Assembly: GCA_016711825.1 (NCBI GenBank)
Contig: JADJSG010000010.1
Span: 195,148 to 259,147 of the forward strand
Direction: 5' to 3'
Source of the DNA: Bacteroidota bacterium
GTDB lineage: Bacteria; Bacteroidota; Bacteroidia; Chitinophagales; Chitinophagaceae
Length of the DNA: 64,000 bases
The translations under genes and the position numbers were made by a program. Under the pieces are notes generated by a model that was not told the origin of the DNA, ran no database searches, and was given only the letters and a program-made list of their open reading frames with translations. How positions within the stretch are numbered: the first letter of the stretch is position 1; each line of letters begins with the position of its first letter. Positions 31,172 through 41,756 of the stretch are shown here, piece by piece.

Positions 31172-32223
31172 TCAATAGGTTTTTATCAATAGTTGTTCCG
31201 TCATATTTATGGCAGTTTGTACTTGTGTATCGGTCACTGCTTGTTGCCATACACCGAGTCCAACTTGCTTGAGTAAACTCATCTGTATGTTTGTATTGTT
31301 TTTTTTATCTTGTTTTATAAATGGTATTAATTCATCAAATGTAAATATACGATGTAAGCCTGGAAAAATTCGTTGTTTCATCCACAACAATTGTTCGATG
31401 TTTTGCAAGGGCAAGTCAAACATCAAATGGCTCAGCATGAGTTCGTAGATAAGTCCCAGCATCACAGCTTCACCATGTAAAAGGGCTTGCGTGCTAAGCA
31501 AGGAAGCGCTTTCAATGGCATGCCCAATAGTATGTCCCAGATTTAAGGTTTGTCTGATTTGCTGATCATGCTCGTCTTGCATAACGATACTCTTTTTAAA
31601 CAAAAAAGCCTCTTTGATGGCTTCTGTTTGGCAAAAATCATCCTTATCCCAATGTTGTATTCGATTAAATTGTGATGGCCCTTGCAACAAGGCATGTTTA
31701 ATCATTTCGGCAATTCCACTTCTCAATACCCTTTCAGATAAGGTGTGCAGAAATAAAGGATTTACATATACTGCTTGGGGTGTTGAAAAGTGCCAATCGC
31801 ATTTTTGATACCCTCAAAGTCGATACCTGTTTTACCTCCCAAAGAGGCATCTACCATGGCGAGTAAGGTGGTGGGTATATTGATATAATGAACCCCTCTT
31901 TTATATGTTGAGGCTACAAAACCTCCGAGGTCACTCAGCATGCCACCACCTACATTGATTAGTAAAGTATGTTTGGTGGCCTGGTATTGAAACAGTTGTT
32001 GCCATACATGATGACATACATCAAGTTGTTTGTTTGACTCCCCCGATGGTATTACAATCGAATAGCTGTTAGCAAAGTATGGAATTATTTTTTTAAGGAC
32101 TGGTACACAAAATCCATGGGTATTGGCATCTGACAATATAATGATTTGGTCATAGACACCTTCATGTACCCATTGTACAAGTGACGCGTTTTCGGCTTCA
32201 TTATATAGCTGGGTATTCATCAT
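31172..32223 (-). CDS. aroB: 3-dehydroquinate synthase, frameshifted
   Basis: Second step of the shikimate pathway. The N-terminal segment (32223 to about 31762) has VGGGMLSDLGGFVASTYKRG (NAD site), IPTTLLAMVDASLGGKTGID and IKNAIGTFQHP. The C-terminal segment (31726 to 31172) has RSGIAEMIKHALL, LNLGHTIGHAIES with the metal-binding His residues, and LLHGEAVMLGL. The frame breaks near 31760, after HPKQYM versus QAVYVNPLFLHTLSERV. The combined length is about 350 residues. Its start overlaps the preceding gene by 4 bases. Confidence 0.9.
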
Positions 32224-32510
32224 AATGTGAGTATTTGATTGGCAGAAAATGCCATAGGTGGTTTATCGAACCATTGTTTTACCTGGGTCCATGTTTCCTT
32301 AAACAATTCCGAATTTCGATACAATGCTAAAAACTCAGGGGCTTGCCAAAGACTGTAAGTATAAAACACGCAATCATCATCATGGTCTTGCCACAGGGCT
32401 AAATGGGTGCATCCTTCTACATTACGAATGAGTGATTTTCGAAGTTCAAAAAGAGCTTTGAAATCTGCTACATGGGTTGCTTTAAAACTGAGCTTTACAA
32501 TTCGTATCAT
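32220..32510 (-). CDS. Small ABM-like dimeric alpha/beta-barrel protein
   Basis: A 96-residue protein with the pattern of antibiotic-biosynthesis-monooxygenase-like domains: beta strand MIRIVKLSFKATHVADF, then FELRKSLIRNVEGCTHLALWQD and FYTYSLWQAPEFLALYRNSELFKETW. Exact role unknown. It overlaps both neighbours by 4 bases, so it is cotranslated with the SAM hydrolase and aroB. Confidence 0.7.
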   Translation of the reverse strand: MIRIVKLSFKATHVADFKALFELRKSLIRNVEGCTHLALWQDHDDDCVFYTYSLWQAPEFLALYRNSELFKETWTQVKQWFDKPPMAFSANQILTL

Positions 32511-33301
32511 CCAAAAAATATTTTTACATTGCTATAAAATAAGTTTCTTTCATCTGTACTTTTAAATCCAAACAGGGATGCTGCATTTCCTTTATTGATG
32601 GCAATTTCGAGATAACCTGCGGTGTTAAATAAACAAAGTTTTTCGTTGACAGGCACATCACTATACTGATTACTTATCACACTAAGCTCTTCATCGCGCA
32701 TAAACAAAATCTTGAAAGGACGATTTTTCGCAATTTCTAAAAAGTAAGCCCTTGTTACATTTAAAATAATATTACCAAAATGATCAATATATAAAACCTG
32801 TACTTCTAAGGTATTGTTCGATTCAAAAGGGAAGGCAGGTCGCTTCACCACGATTTGATTCACAGACACAATTGAGGCATTGGGGCGTCCACCCTGCAAA
32901 ATTAATTCAGCATTTTGAATAAACAGTTCCACCACCTGCAAATAATCGTAATGTGTGACCTCATCATTTAATAAAAACAATTGAGCGGGTTTATCATCAA
33001 ATAATAAGGTGAGAAAACCATTGTCGGCACAAAAAATATGTTGCCCATTTTCAAACACATACAACAACTGATTGCCTGCGTTGGCATGTAAATCGTTGAG
33101 TACAAAATGAATGGTACCAGGTGGAAAGTGAAGATAAGCACTTTTAAAGATATAGGCGGCTTGCTGCAGATTATAAGATACAATTTGATGTGAAATATCA
33201 ATGATATTCACCTGCGGCATGTGAAACAATATCTTTCCTTTTACACTAGCTACATAGTGATTTTGCAAACCAAAATCAGATGTGAGTGTGAGTAGATACA
33301 T
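32507..33301 (-). CDS. SAM hydrolase / SAM hydroxide adenosyltransferase (DUF62)
   Basis: Protein of 264 residues with the family start LLTLTSDFGLQNHYVASVKGKIL, IIDISHQIVSYNLQQAAYIFKSAYLHFPPGTIHFV-type block, and a C-terminal beta-barrel domain. DUF62 enzymes convert S-adenosylmethionine plus water to adenosine and methionine, and are related to fluorinases. First gene of a four-gene minus-strand operon ending in aroA. Confidence 0.88.
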   Translation of the reverse strand: MYLLTLTSDFGLQNHYVASVKGKILFHMPQVNIIDISHQIVSYNLQQAAYIFKSAYLHFPPGTIHFVLNDLHANAGNQLLYVFENGQHIFCADNGFLTLLFDDKPAQLFLLNDEVTHYDYLQVVELFIQNAELILQGGRPNASIVSVNQIVVKRPAFPFESNNTLEVQVLYIDHFGNIILNVTRAYFLEIAKNRPFKILFMRDEELSVISNQYSDVPVNEKLCLFNTAGYLEIAINKGNAASLFGFKSTDERNLFYSNVKIFFG

Positions 33302-33518
33302 GCGACAAAAATAGCATTATTAATTAAAATAAATGCAGTAATACCAATGTGAATTAAGGAATACCTTAATTGACTTTTTTATTAATAGCTTTTAAACAAT
33401 AGTTCAATCGGCATTTACCTCTGTAAGATTGATAAGATAGTGGCATATTTTATCAATCACAGGGTTTATGTGTCAAGGGTTCGTTTAACACCCGCAAATG
33501 GATAAAACCAACAGCTTA

Positions 33519-35657
33519 TTACTTCTTTTCTATTACCTGATTCAGTAAAGTATTGCCATCATTATCGGTACAAATAAATACATATAACCCTGTGCTTAAT
33601 TCGTTGATATCAAATGATTGTATACGTTCAAGATCTGTCTTGTTTTTGCGAATGGTTTTTATTTTTTTTCCATGGTAATCAACAAAAGTAAACTGCAGGG
33701 CTTTATCTGAAAGTTCTTCAGACAAGCGAACATAGAGTGTATTTTGGGTAATCGGATTCGGATATAATTCAATTTGTGCGGCCTCTTTACCTTTGATAGT
33801 GAAAACATGACTGTATTTAAATTTACCATCCTTGTCAATCATTTTGAGGCGATAGGTATAATTTTCCAAAGCATTGATCGTTTTGTCAGTATACTGATAA
33901 GTATTAGCTTCTGTATTTTGCATAGCTGCCCGAGAAGTTATCTCTTCAAAATTGCCATTGGTTTCTGAGGCTCTTTCTAATACATATTTGTCGAGGTTTT
34001 TTTCATCCGTGGTTTTCCATTGAATATTTACTTCGGTCTGATTGACTTTATACCCATCAAAGCTGAGCAAACTCACGGGCAGGGGCGAATACAGAATATT
34101 AAAAGCAGCTACACGTGTTGACCAAGGTGCAGGATTAGGCATATACATGGCTGTAGTCCAAAAGGTAAAATCGTTGGTGGGATCCACTTGCATATCGTTA
34201 TAATCACCCCATCGATTATTTGTATGATTTGCAGCACCTGCAATAATGACTTGTTCGGCTTCTGTCATGGTATTTAAAGGATCAGTGGGTTTTCGACCAG
34301 TGAAACGATAGGAAGGAAATACATTTTTGCTACTCACATTATACGCCAATCCTATGCTTCCTTCTGCATTGATACCGATGGTGCCCATCCATCTGCTGTT
34401 GGTATCAGGTGCGAAGGTTGACTGTTGATAGATTGACCAGGGTCCTAAGCCATTTCTACGAAGTTCATACCAACGAATGCCCGATTGATCCAAACCAGTG
34501 GCATCTACAGAGTGACAAAGCACGATGGATTGGTGGGTATTAAAATTGCGATACCAGATTCTATTCATAATCACTTCTCGAAGTGGGTCTAAACGCTGCG
34601 TACCAGGCTGACGTATACAGTTTAAAGTTACATAGCCACATAGGTCAGTGGTAAAAGCTGCGGGCAATAGGGAAGGCAATTGGGTAAAAGTAGACAAGCC
34701 CGGTGTGATAAAATTTAAATCCATTTCCCACATTTCTAATGCGTCTATTGCACCCCCACCCCAGCCATTGTCGGTCATACGCATCACCATAGGTTTAGTA
34801 CCTACAGGAGGTAAAGTAGCTCCACTGATATTGACAGGTGCAGCAGCTTGAAAACTAATAGCTGGACTAAAAGGAATGGTAAACGAAATCATGGTAGTGG
34901 TCACAGCCCCACTTAACATCGTTAAACGGTCGAAAGCATATACCCGATTATTTGATTCGTTTGAAGTGCAAATAAAGGCATTTGACCATATCCCATATTT
35001 AGGATAATCAGGAAACTCACCCGCAGTAAATTGGTAAACATACCAGGCCCCTGTAGGATTATTGGTTTGGGAAACCATCATAACCAACTTATTGCCTGAA
35101 CTTGAAAATTCTGAAAGTACGTAGCGGTCAGCAAACTGATCGTACAAAGCTACAGGATCACCTAAGCCTGGAATAGACGTAATGGCATCCATATATTGGG
35201 CAGCCACAACCACATTGCCATTTTTGTCGTAAATCGTCATACGTGCGCCAGAAGAACCATTGATCATTTGAATCACGTGGTTTGAGCCTACGCAAAGCGA
35301 TGGGTCGGCAGGAGAAACTCCGGTATTGCCATGACCTTGAAAATTTTGTACGATAGAACTCAATCGGGTTTTGTTTTTTACAAAATAGTCTTGTATCGCA
35401 ACATCACGACCTTTGGCAAGCGAAATGGCATTCGGATGTTTTGCACGATGCTCCACATTTTGATGATCTTCGCCGATTACGCCTTCATTGTCTCTCACAA
35501 CATCGTCAGTCCATGTAGGGTCTGGTTGGAAATCGATAAGAGGGGGAGTGATTTTGACCAAAATACCTTGTACTACTTCAGGTTTTACAGGTGTTTGTGC
35601 TTGCGCAAAAGAAATATTGATTGAAAATAAAATAACAAAGGATAAAAATTGTTTCAT
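33519..35657 (-). CDS. Large secreted T9SS-sorted protein
   Basis: Protein of 712 residues with a signal peptide (MKQFLSFVILFSINISFAQA-Q). The first about 500 residues form a propeller-like body with recurring aromatic and Asp/Asn-rich turns (VSPADPSLCVGSNHVIQM, DPTNDFTFWTTAMYMP). Then comes a fibronectin-III-like module (VSLLSFDGYKVNQTEVNIQWKT type), and the C-terminal sorting domain begins at IELYPNPITQNTLYV and ends GLYVFICTDNDGN. Exported by the type IX system. Substrate or ligand unknown. Confidence 0.85.
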   Translation of the reverse strand: MKQFLSFVILFSINISFAQAQTPVKPEVVQGILVKITPPLIDFQPDPTWTDDVVRDNEGVIGEDHQNVEHRAKHPNAISLAKGRDVAIQDYFVKNKTRLSSIVQNFQGHGNTGVSPADPSLCVGSNHVIQMINGSSGARMTIYDKNGNVVVAAQYMDAITSIPGLGDPVALYDQFADRYVLSEFSSSGNKLVMMVSQTNNPTGAWYVYQFTAGEFPDYPKYGIWSNAFICTSNESNNRVYAFDRLTMLSGAVTTTMISFTIPFSPAISFQAAAPVNISGATLPPVGTKPMVMRMTDNGWGGGAIDALEMWEMDLNFITPGLSTFTQLPSLLPAAFTTDLCGYVTLNCIRQPGTQRLDPLREVIMNRIWYRNFNTHQSIVLCHSVDATGLDQSGIRWYELRRNGLGPWSIYQQSTFAPDTNSRWMGTIGINAEGSIGLAYNVSSKNVFPSYRFTGRKPTDPLNTMTEAEQVIIAGAANHTNNRWGDYNDMQVDPTNDFTFWTTAMYMPNPAPWSTRVAAFNILYSPLPVSLLSFDGYKVNQTEVNIQWKTTDEKNLDKYVLERASETNGNFEEITSRAAMQNTEANTYQYTDKTINALENYTYRLKMIDKDGKFKYSHVFTIKGKEAAQIELYPNPITQNTLYVRLSEELSDKALQFTFVDYHGKKIKTIRKNKTDLERIQSFDINELSTGLYVFICTDNDGNTLLNQVIEKK

Positions 35658-35784
35658 GTTTTTAAAAAATTTGGGGATAAATATATATAAAAATAATAGC
35701 TATAATCATGCCCATTTTTGATAGGGGATAAAAAGATATGCATGAACAAAAAAATAGTACTTTTACCAAACAAAAAACAAGCTC

Positions 35785-36435
35785 ATGCAAAAGGTATATA
35801 TACTCGTATTGTTCTTTTTAATAAGTCAAATGGCAAAAGCACAAGAAGAGGTATTTACACCCAAACCTTCATCCATTGTTTTTATTTTGCATATCAGTAC
35901 CAATAAAATTGAAGGGTTAAAAAAACGAGGATTGCATAGCGATATCAAAGACGTTATTGCTGCTGATTATGAAATCAACTCTTCAATTATGCAAGACTTC
36001 AAAAATAATTTTACGTTTTGCAATGTCTACTTTTGTTATGACACCCAATTAAATTACATCCTTGAAAAACAATGGAATAAAGTAACTTTTTACGATTTTG
36101 AACATCTTACCCGCGACAAACGTATTGAAGTCAGTGGTATCGACAATTTTATTATTTGTGAAGTCAACTACCCACCACCAACTGAATATCCCACAATAGA
36201 TGAAAAAGGCAAGGTACATGAACCTGAATATACGGTTGAGTATGCCAATGGACGCGATTATGGGGTGGTATGTTATGACCAGGATTATAAATTATTGAAA
36301 AACAAACTTCGGTTTACCAACATTGCCATGCGCAGAACAGGGAATATTTTTAAACCAGAAACGCTTCATTACCATTTTACAGGAGCGAAAAAGTTTCAAG
36401 CACGATTGGAAAAATATTACACTAAATACCGCTAA
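35785..36435 (+). CDS. Small secreted protein of unknown function
   Basis: 216 residues with a signal peptide MQKVYILVLFFLISQMAKA-Q. The mature part is mixed alpha/beta, with DKRIEVSGIDNFIICEVNY and a C-terminal HFTGAKKFQARLEKYY. No family recognised. It is divergent from the T9SS gene on its left, with 127 bases between them. Start chosen at 35785 for the signal peptide. Confidence 0.7.
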   Translation: MQKVYILVLFFLISQMAKAQEEVFTPKPSSIVFILHISTNKIEGLKKRGLHSDIKDVIAADYEINSSIMQDFKNNFTFCNVYFCYDTQLNYILEKQWNKVTFYDFEHLTRDKRIEVSGIDNFIICEVNYPPPTEYPTIDEKGKVHEPEYTVEYANGRDYGVVCYDQDYKLLKNKLRFTNIAMRRTGNIFKPETLHYHFTGAKKFQARLEKYYTKYR

Positions 36436-36470
36436 TATTTTCGATATTTTATATTTCAGTTGGTATTCCT

Positions 36471-36478
36471 TACTTTTG
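36471..36478 (+). promoter_or_regulatory. Candidate -7 element of lpdA
   Basis: TACTTTTG matches the Bacteroidota consensus TAnnTTTG and lies 25 bases upstream of the lpdA start. I see no convincing -33 element. Confidence 0.4.
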
Positions 36479-36502
36479 TGTCCTTAAAAAAAAATACGCA
36501 AT

Positions 36503-37908
36503 ATGAAATACGATGTCATAGTAATAGGTGCAGGCCCAGGCGGGTATGTGGCAGCTATCAGAGCTTCCCAATTAGGCTTCAAAACAGCCATTATTGAAAA
36601 AGAAAGTCTTGGCGGTGTTTGCCTCAATTGGGGCTGTATACCTACCAAAGCTTTACTCAAATCTGCTCAGGTGTTTGAATATGCTAAGCATGCAGCAAAC
36701 TATGGTGTAAAAATTGCAAACCCTGAAGTTGATTTTGATGGTATGATTAAGCGTAGTCGCGGTGTAGCCAACAATATGAGTAAGGGGATTCAGTTTTTGA
36801 TGAAAAAAATAAAATTGATGTAATAATGGGTTATGGTACCATTGCATCAAAAGGTAATATAAATGTAACAGCCGCAGATGGAAAAGTTACCGCTTATGAA
36901 TGCACCCATACCATCATCGCAACTGGTGGACGAGGTCGTACATTACCTAATATTCCTATAGATGGCAAAAAAATCATTGGCTATCGCGAAGCAATGGTAT
37001 TGCCAACGCAACCTAAAAGTATGATAGTAGTGGGCAGTGGTGCTATCGGTGTGGAGTTTGCCTATTTTTACAACAGTATTGGCACACAGGTAACCATTGT
37101 CGAGTTTATGCCACGTATAGTACCTGTAGAAGATGAAGACATTTCAAAAGAACTGGAAAAAAGTTTCAAGAAACAAGGCATTAAAATAATGACCAATGCT
37201 TCTGTAGAAAAAGTTGATACCAGTGGAACAGGTGTAAAAGCAATGGTAAAAACCGCAGATGGTGAAGTAACCCTTGAAGCAGATATTCTTTTAAGTGCAG
37301 TTGGTGTGGTTTCGAATACTGAAAATATCGGTCTTGAAGCATTGGGCGTGATTATAGAAAAAGGTAAAATTGTAGTGGATGCTTATGGGCAAACCAATGT
37401 TGCAGGTGTTTACGCTATTGGAGATGTGAGTCCTGGGCAAGCATTGGCACACGTAGCAAGTAAAGAAGCCATTTTATGTGCTGAAAATATAGCCTATATG
37501 GAAAAGAAAAGTACCCATAAACCACAGCCTATCGATTATGGCAATGTACCAGGATGTACATATTGCAGTCCTGAAATTGCGAGTGTAGGTATGACTGAAA
37601 AAGCAGCCCGTGAAGCAGGTTATGAACTAAAAATTGGCAAATTTCCTTTTGTGGCAAGTGGCAAAGCTGCAGCAGCTGGCAATACTGAAGGTTTTGTAAA
37701 AGTGATCTATGATGCTAAATATGGTGAATGGTTAGGCACTCATATGATAGGAATGAATGTTACAGATATGATAGCCGAAGCCGTATTGGGTCGTACACTT
37801 GAAACTACTTACAAAGAAGTATTGAACTCAATACATCCGCATCCTACCTTAAGTGAAGCTGTAAAAGAAGCCACTGCAATGGCCTATGGTGAAGCAACAG
37901 ATATTTAA
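36503..37908 (+). CDS. lpdA: Dihydrolipoyl dehydrogenase (E3), frameshifted
   Basis: FAD-dependent E3 component of 2-oxoacid dehydrogenase complexes. It has GAGPGGYVAAIRASQLG (FAD-binding GxGxxG, residues 9-25), the redox disulfide in GGVCLNWGCIPTKALL, the NAD site VVGSGAIGVEFAYF, YAIGDVSPG and the C-terminal dimer motif IHPHPTLSEA with catalytic His. The frame breaks near 36805: a seven-A run gives KKIKLM-stop, whereas one more A gives MKKNKIDVIMGYG. About 468 residues in total. A terminator follows at 37938. Confidence 0.92.
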
Positions 37909-37937
37909 GATAAGATACAATTTATTGATAAATAAGA

Positions 37938-37971
37938 TAAACAGGTACTCAGGTAGTGCCTGTTTTTTTTT
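37938..37971 (+). terminator. Rho-independent terminator of lpdA
   Basis: Stem AAACAGG / CCTGTTT followed by an extended T run (37961-37970), 30 bases after the lpdA stop. Confidence 0.75.
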
Positions 37972-38128
37972 GAACCACTTATCCAATGTAACCTAATACT
38001 TCGTTCATTTATTTTCAGCTGTAATTCAATATGTGTAAGCATTTTGCCGATTTTTTCAGATTACGCTATATATGAGTCATGCAGACATGTCTTTTTCTAC
38101 ATGCTATACCTCAATGCAAGCCCCATAT

Positions 38129-38154
38129 TGTGCATAAACTAATAATTATCCACA
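38129..38154. promoter_or_regulatory. Two DnaA-box-like sites upstream of smc
   Basis: TGTGCATAA (38129-38137), the reverse complement of TTATGCACA, and TTATCCACA (38146-38154) both match the general DnaA-box consensus TTATnCACA. They face each other 8 bases apart in the 334-base intergenic region between lpdA and smc. A further partial match (TTATCCAAT) is at 37979. Function untested; no dnaA or dnaN gene is in the window. Confidence 0.4.
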
Positions 38155-38242
38155 GTTTTTCCAATGATTCAAGTCAAATACAAACACATTTAAAAACACA
38201 CATGATTAATGACTATATTCACGCCCAAAATAAATAAGCATA

Positions 38243-41200
38243 GTGCGACTGAAGTCATTAGAAATAAAAGGATTTAAAAGTTTTGCAGATAAAACTGTCA
38301 TTAACTTAGATAATCAAATAACAGGTATCGTAGGACCAAACGGATGCGGCAAATCAAATATTGTGGATGCCATTCGTTGGGTGATTGGTGAACATAAAAT
38401 TAAAACCTTGCGTTCAGACAACCTGGAAGATTTAATATTCAATGGGTCTAAAACCCGAAATGGAAGTGGATTAGCTGAAGTGTCACTCACCTTTGAAAAT
38501 ACCAAAAACCTTTTACCAACAGAGTTTAATATCGTTACCATTTCACGTAAGTTTTATAAAAACGGCGAAAGTGAATATCGTCTCAACGATGTCACCTGTC
38601 GATTAAAAGATATTACCAACTTATTTATGGATACCGGTGTCACCTCTGACAGTTACTCAATCATTGAGCTGGGTATGGTAGACGATATCATCAAAGATAA
38701 AGAAAATAGTCGCCGTAGGATGCTAGAACAAGCGGCAGGTATCTCTATTTATAAAACAAGAAAAAAAGAAGCTAAACAAAAATTAGATGCTACTGAGCAA
38801 GATTTAAATAGAATTGAAGATTTACTGTTTGAAATTTCAAATAACCTTCGAACCCTCGAAAGCCAGGCAAAAAAAGCAGAGAAATACCATAGCATCAAAA
38901 ATGAATACAAAGATGTAAGTGTAGAATTTGTAAAAGCCTCCTTAGAAGATTTTAATACCACTTACCAAACATTAAACACCCAACAACAACATGAAGTAGA
39001 TGCGATACTTGCCCTTGAAACCGTCATTTCAACAGAAGGTGCCGATTTAGAAGCTCAGAAACTTGCATTGACTAAACGCGAAGAAGAACTACACCTATTA
39101 CAAAAAACATTTAATGAAGTAGTGGGTAAATTACGTACCCTCGAAAATGAAAAAGTCTTTCTTCCCAAAAAATTCAGCACCTCAATGAGTTAATTACCAA
39201 TGTTGATCGTGCCATCAAAGAATCAAATACACAAACCGATCTTCTTCATAAAGCAACCAATGAAGCCGAAAAGAAATTGGCAACAGAAGAAGATACCTTC
39301 AAAAATTTAAACAAAAACTAGAAGAACTCCAGAGCAGACCTTGACCAAAAACGTCGTATTTACGATACCCAAAAATCAGAAGTCGATCAATTACGCAGCG
39401 TACATCAGCAATTGCAAATCAGTCAATTTGAAGCTGAAAAAAAAGTGGCCGTGGCTGAAAACAATATTAATAATTTACAACGCTCGATTCATCAACAAGA
39501 AGAAGAAAATAAAAACAGAAAACAAGAAATAGAGAAACAAGACAGTCTTAAAAATGAATTGACAACAACCGTTGATTTAAAAAAAGGCATCGCAGAAGAA
39601 CTGTTGAAAAAACAACAGGAAGCCACCCAAAAATTATTGGCTTCGCAAGCCGAATTAGAAGAATTGCGTGTAAAACTATTTGAAGAAAACAGGAAACTCG
39701 ATTCAAAACAAAATGAATATAACCTTTTAAAATCGCTTGTAGACAGCTTAGAAGGTTACCCTGATAGTATTAAATACTTGAGTAAAAATAAAAATTGGGA
39801 ACATGGCGCACAATTGCTTTCAGAGGTATTAAATGTAAATGATCAATATCGTGTTTGTATCGAAGGCTATCTTGATAAATACCTCAATTACTATGTAGTA
39901 GACACCCCTGCTCAGGCTTATGAGGCGATAAACCTCTTAAAAGAAAATAAAAAAGGGAAGGCAGGCTTTTTTATTTTATCGGAATTGGTTTTAAAACCAA
40001 TACGGAAAATACCCCTGAAAACTGCATCAGTGCCCTTGAAGTGATCACCTCTGAAGCTAAATATGCCCCTATCTATAAATACCTTTTACATAACGTATTT
40101 ATATCAGAAAGTATGCAAACTCCTGGCAATGCCAATCAGGTGATATTGCAAAAAGATGGCACTGGTTTCAAAACTGGCAAACGTATACTCGGTGGCTCAG
40201 TTGGTATATTTGAAGGCAATAAAATTGGCCGTACCCAACGTCTTGAAAATCTCAACAAAGAAATACTTTCACTCACAGAAATGGCCAAATCGCTCAAACA
40301 ACAAATCAGCGAGACCCAAAATCTGATTGTGGGCTTTAACCAGGAAGTAAAAGACGACCAAATCAAAAAAATAAATGAAGAACTCAATAGAGCTCAGAAT
40401 ACCATCATTCAGATTGAACACAAAATAGAAAACTATAGTCACCAAACTGAAGAATCGGCAAAACGAATAACATCCTTAACAGATCAACTTAACCAAACCA
40501 AAAATTCGATTGCCGATACCCAAAAATTGCATATTGAAATGAAGCAACAGATGTCGCTTGCATTTGACAATTTGCAACAAAGTCAACAAAAATTTACCAG
40601 TGCAGAAGCCGATTACAACAAATCGAACGAAGAATATAATCAACACAATATCATCATGACCCGGCAACATAGCCGAATCAATGAAATCAACAATGAACGT
40701 AAAATACGCGCTCAGCAAATTGAAGATTTGAATGTAAAAATCATAGTGTCGAACAAACAATTGTTAGAAACACAACAACAACTTGCCAGCACTGGAAACT
40801 TGCTCAAAACCATAGAAGAAAACCTGTACACGGCATTGCAAGAAAAAGAACAATTTGAAAAAAACCTCAACGAGAAAGACCAGGCCTTTTATAATTTTAG
40901 GAACGAAACGGCTGAAAAGGAAACCGCGTTGAATAAAAAAAGAAAAGAAAAAGAACAAAGTGAAGCACAACTCACCACCATCAAAGACAAATTAACCGAT
41001 ATGAAATTGCAGTTGGCTTCAATGAAAGAACGCTTGCATGTAGAGTTTAAAATTGACTTAGATGATGTGTTGAAGCAAGCGCGACAAGGCACTGAAAGCA
41101 TCGAAGACTTAAATAGTGAAGTTGAAAAACTAAAAAAACGTATTGACAATCTTGGAGAAGTAAACCCGATGGCGGTAGAAGCTTATAAAGAAATGAAAGG

Positions 41201-41756
41201 GCGACATGATTTTATACAAGAACAAAAAGCTGACCTTACCGATGCGAAAGACAGTTTAATGAAAACCATTGAAGAAGTGGAGGCCACCGCAAATCAGAAA
41301 TTTAAAGACACCTTTGATCGTGTCAAAGAAAACTTTAAAAATGTGTTTCATGCTCTCTTTACACAAGATGATATGTGTGATATGAAATTGGTAGACCCAG
41401 ATAATTTGGCTGATACCACCATTGAAATCTATGCACAACCCAAAGGTAAAAAACCAAGTACCATCACCCAACTTTCAGGTGGCGAAAAAACACTCACATC
41501 AGCAGCCTTTTTATTTGCTATTTACTTAATTAAGCCTGCACCTTTTTGTGTGTTAGACGAAGTGGATGCACCCCTTGATGATGCCAACGTTGGAAAGTTC
41601 ACCAATATGATTCGACGCTTTTCGGACAATTCACAATTTATCATTGTAACGCACAACAAACAAACCATGGCGAGTGTGGATGTAATATATGGTGTAACTA
41701 TGCAGGAAGCGGGTGTGAGTAAATTGGTACCTGTTGATTTTAGAAGTCTAAATTAG
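38243..41756 (+). CDS. smc: Chromosome segregation protein SMC, several frameshifts
   Basis: SMC condenses and separates the chromosome. Starts at a GTG. It has the N-terminal Walker A GPNGCGKSN at residues 31-39 with the partner block SIIELGMVDDII, long coiled coils, a hinge region (SLEGYPDSIKYL to YLNYYVVDTPAQAYEAINLL), and the C-terminal LSGGEKTLTSAAFLFAIY signature and CVLDEVDAPLDDANV (Walker B). The frame breaks near 39160, 39320 and 40030, but the protein continues each time in the adjacent frame (for example IQHLNELITNVDRAIKES). The end is PVDFRSLN at 41756. Length after correction is about 1,170-1,180 residues, normal for the family. Its last 40 codons are part of a 356-bp tandem repeat. 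Confidence 0.92.

Noticed and set aside
33346..33380. Hairpin TTAAGG/CCTTAA as a terminator
   Set aside because: Both flanking genes are on the minus strand and the T run is on the wrong side for them; short AT palindromes are frequent here.
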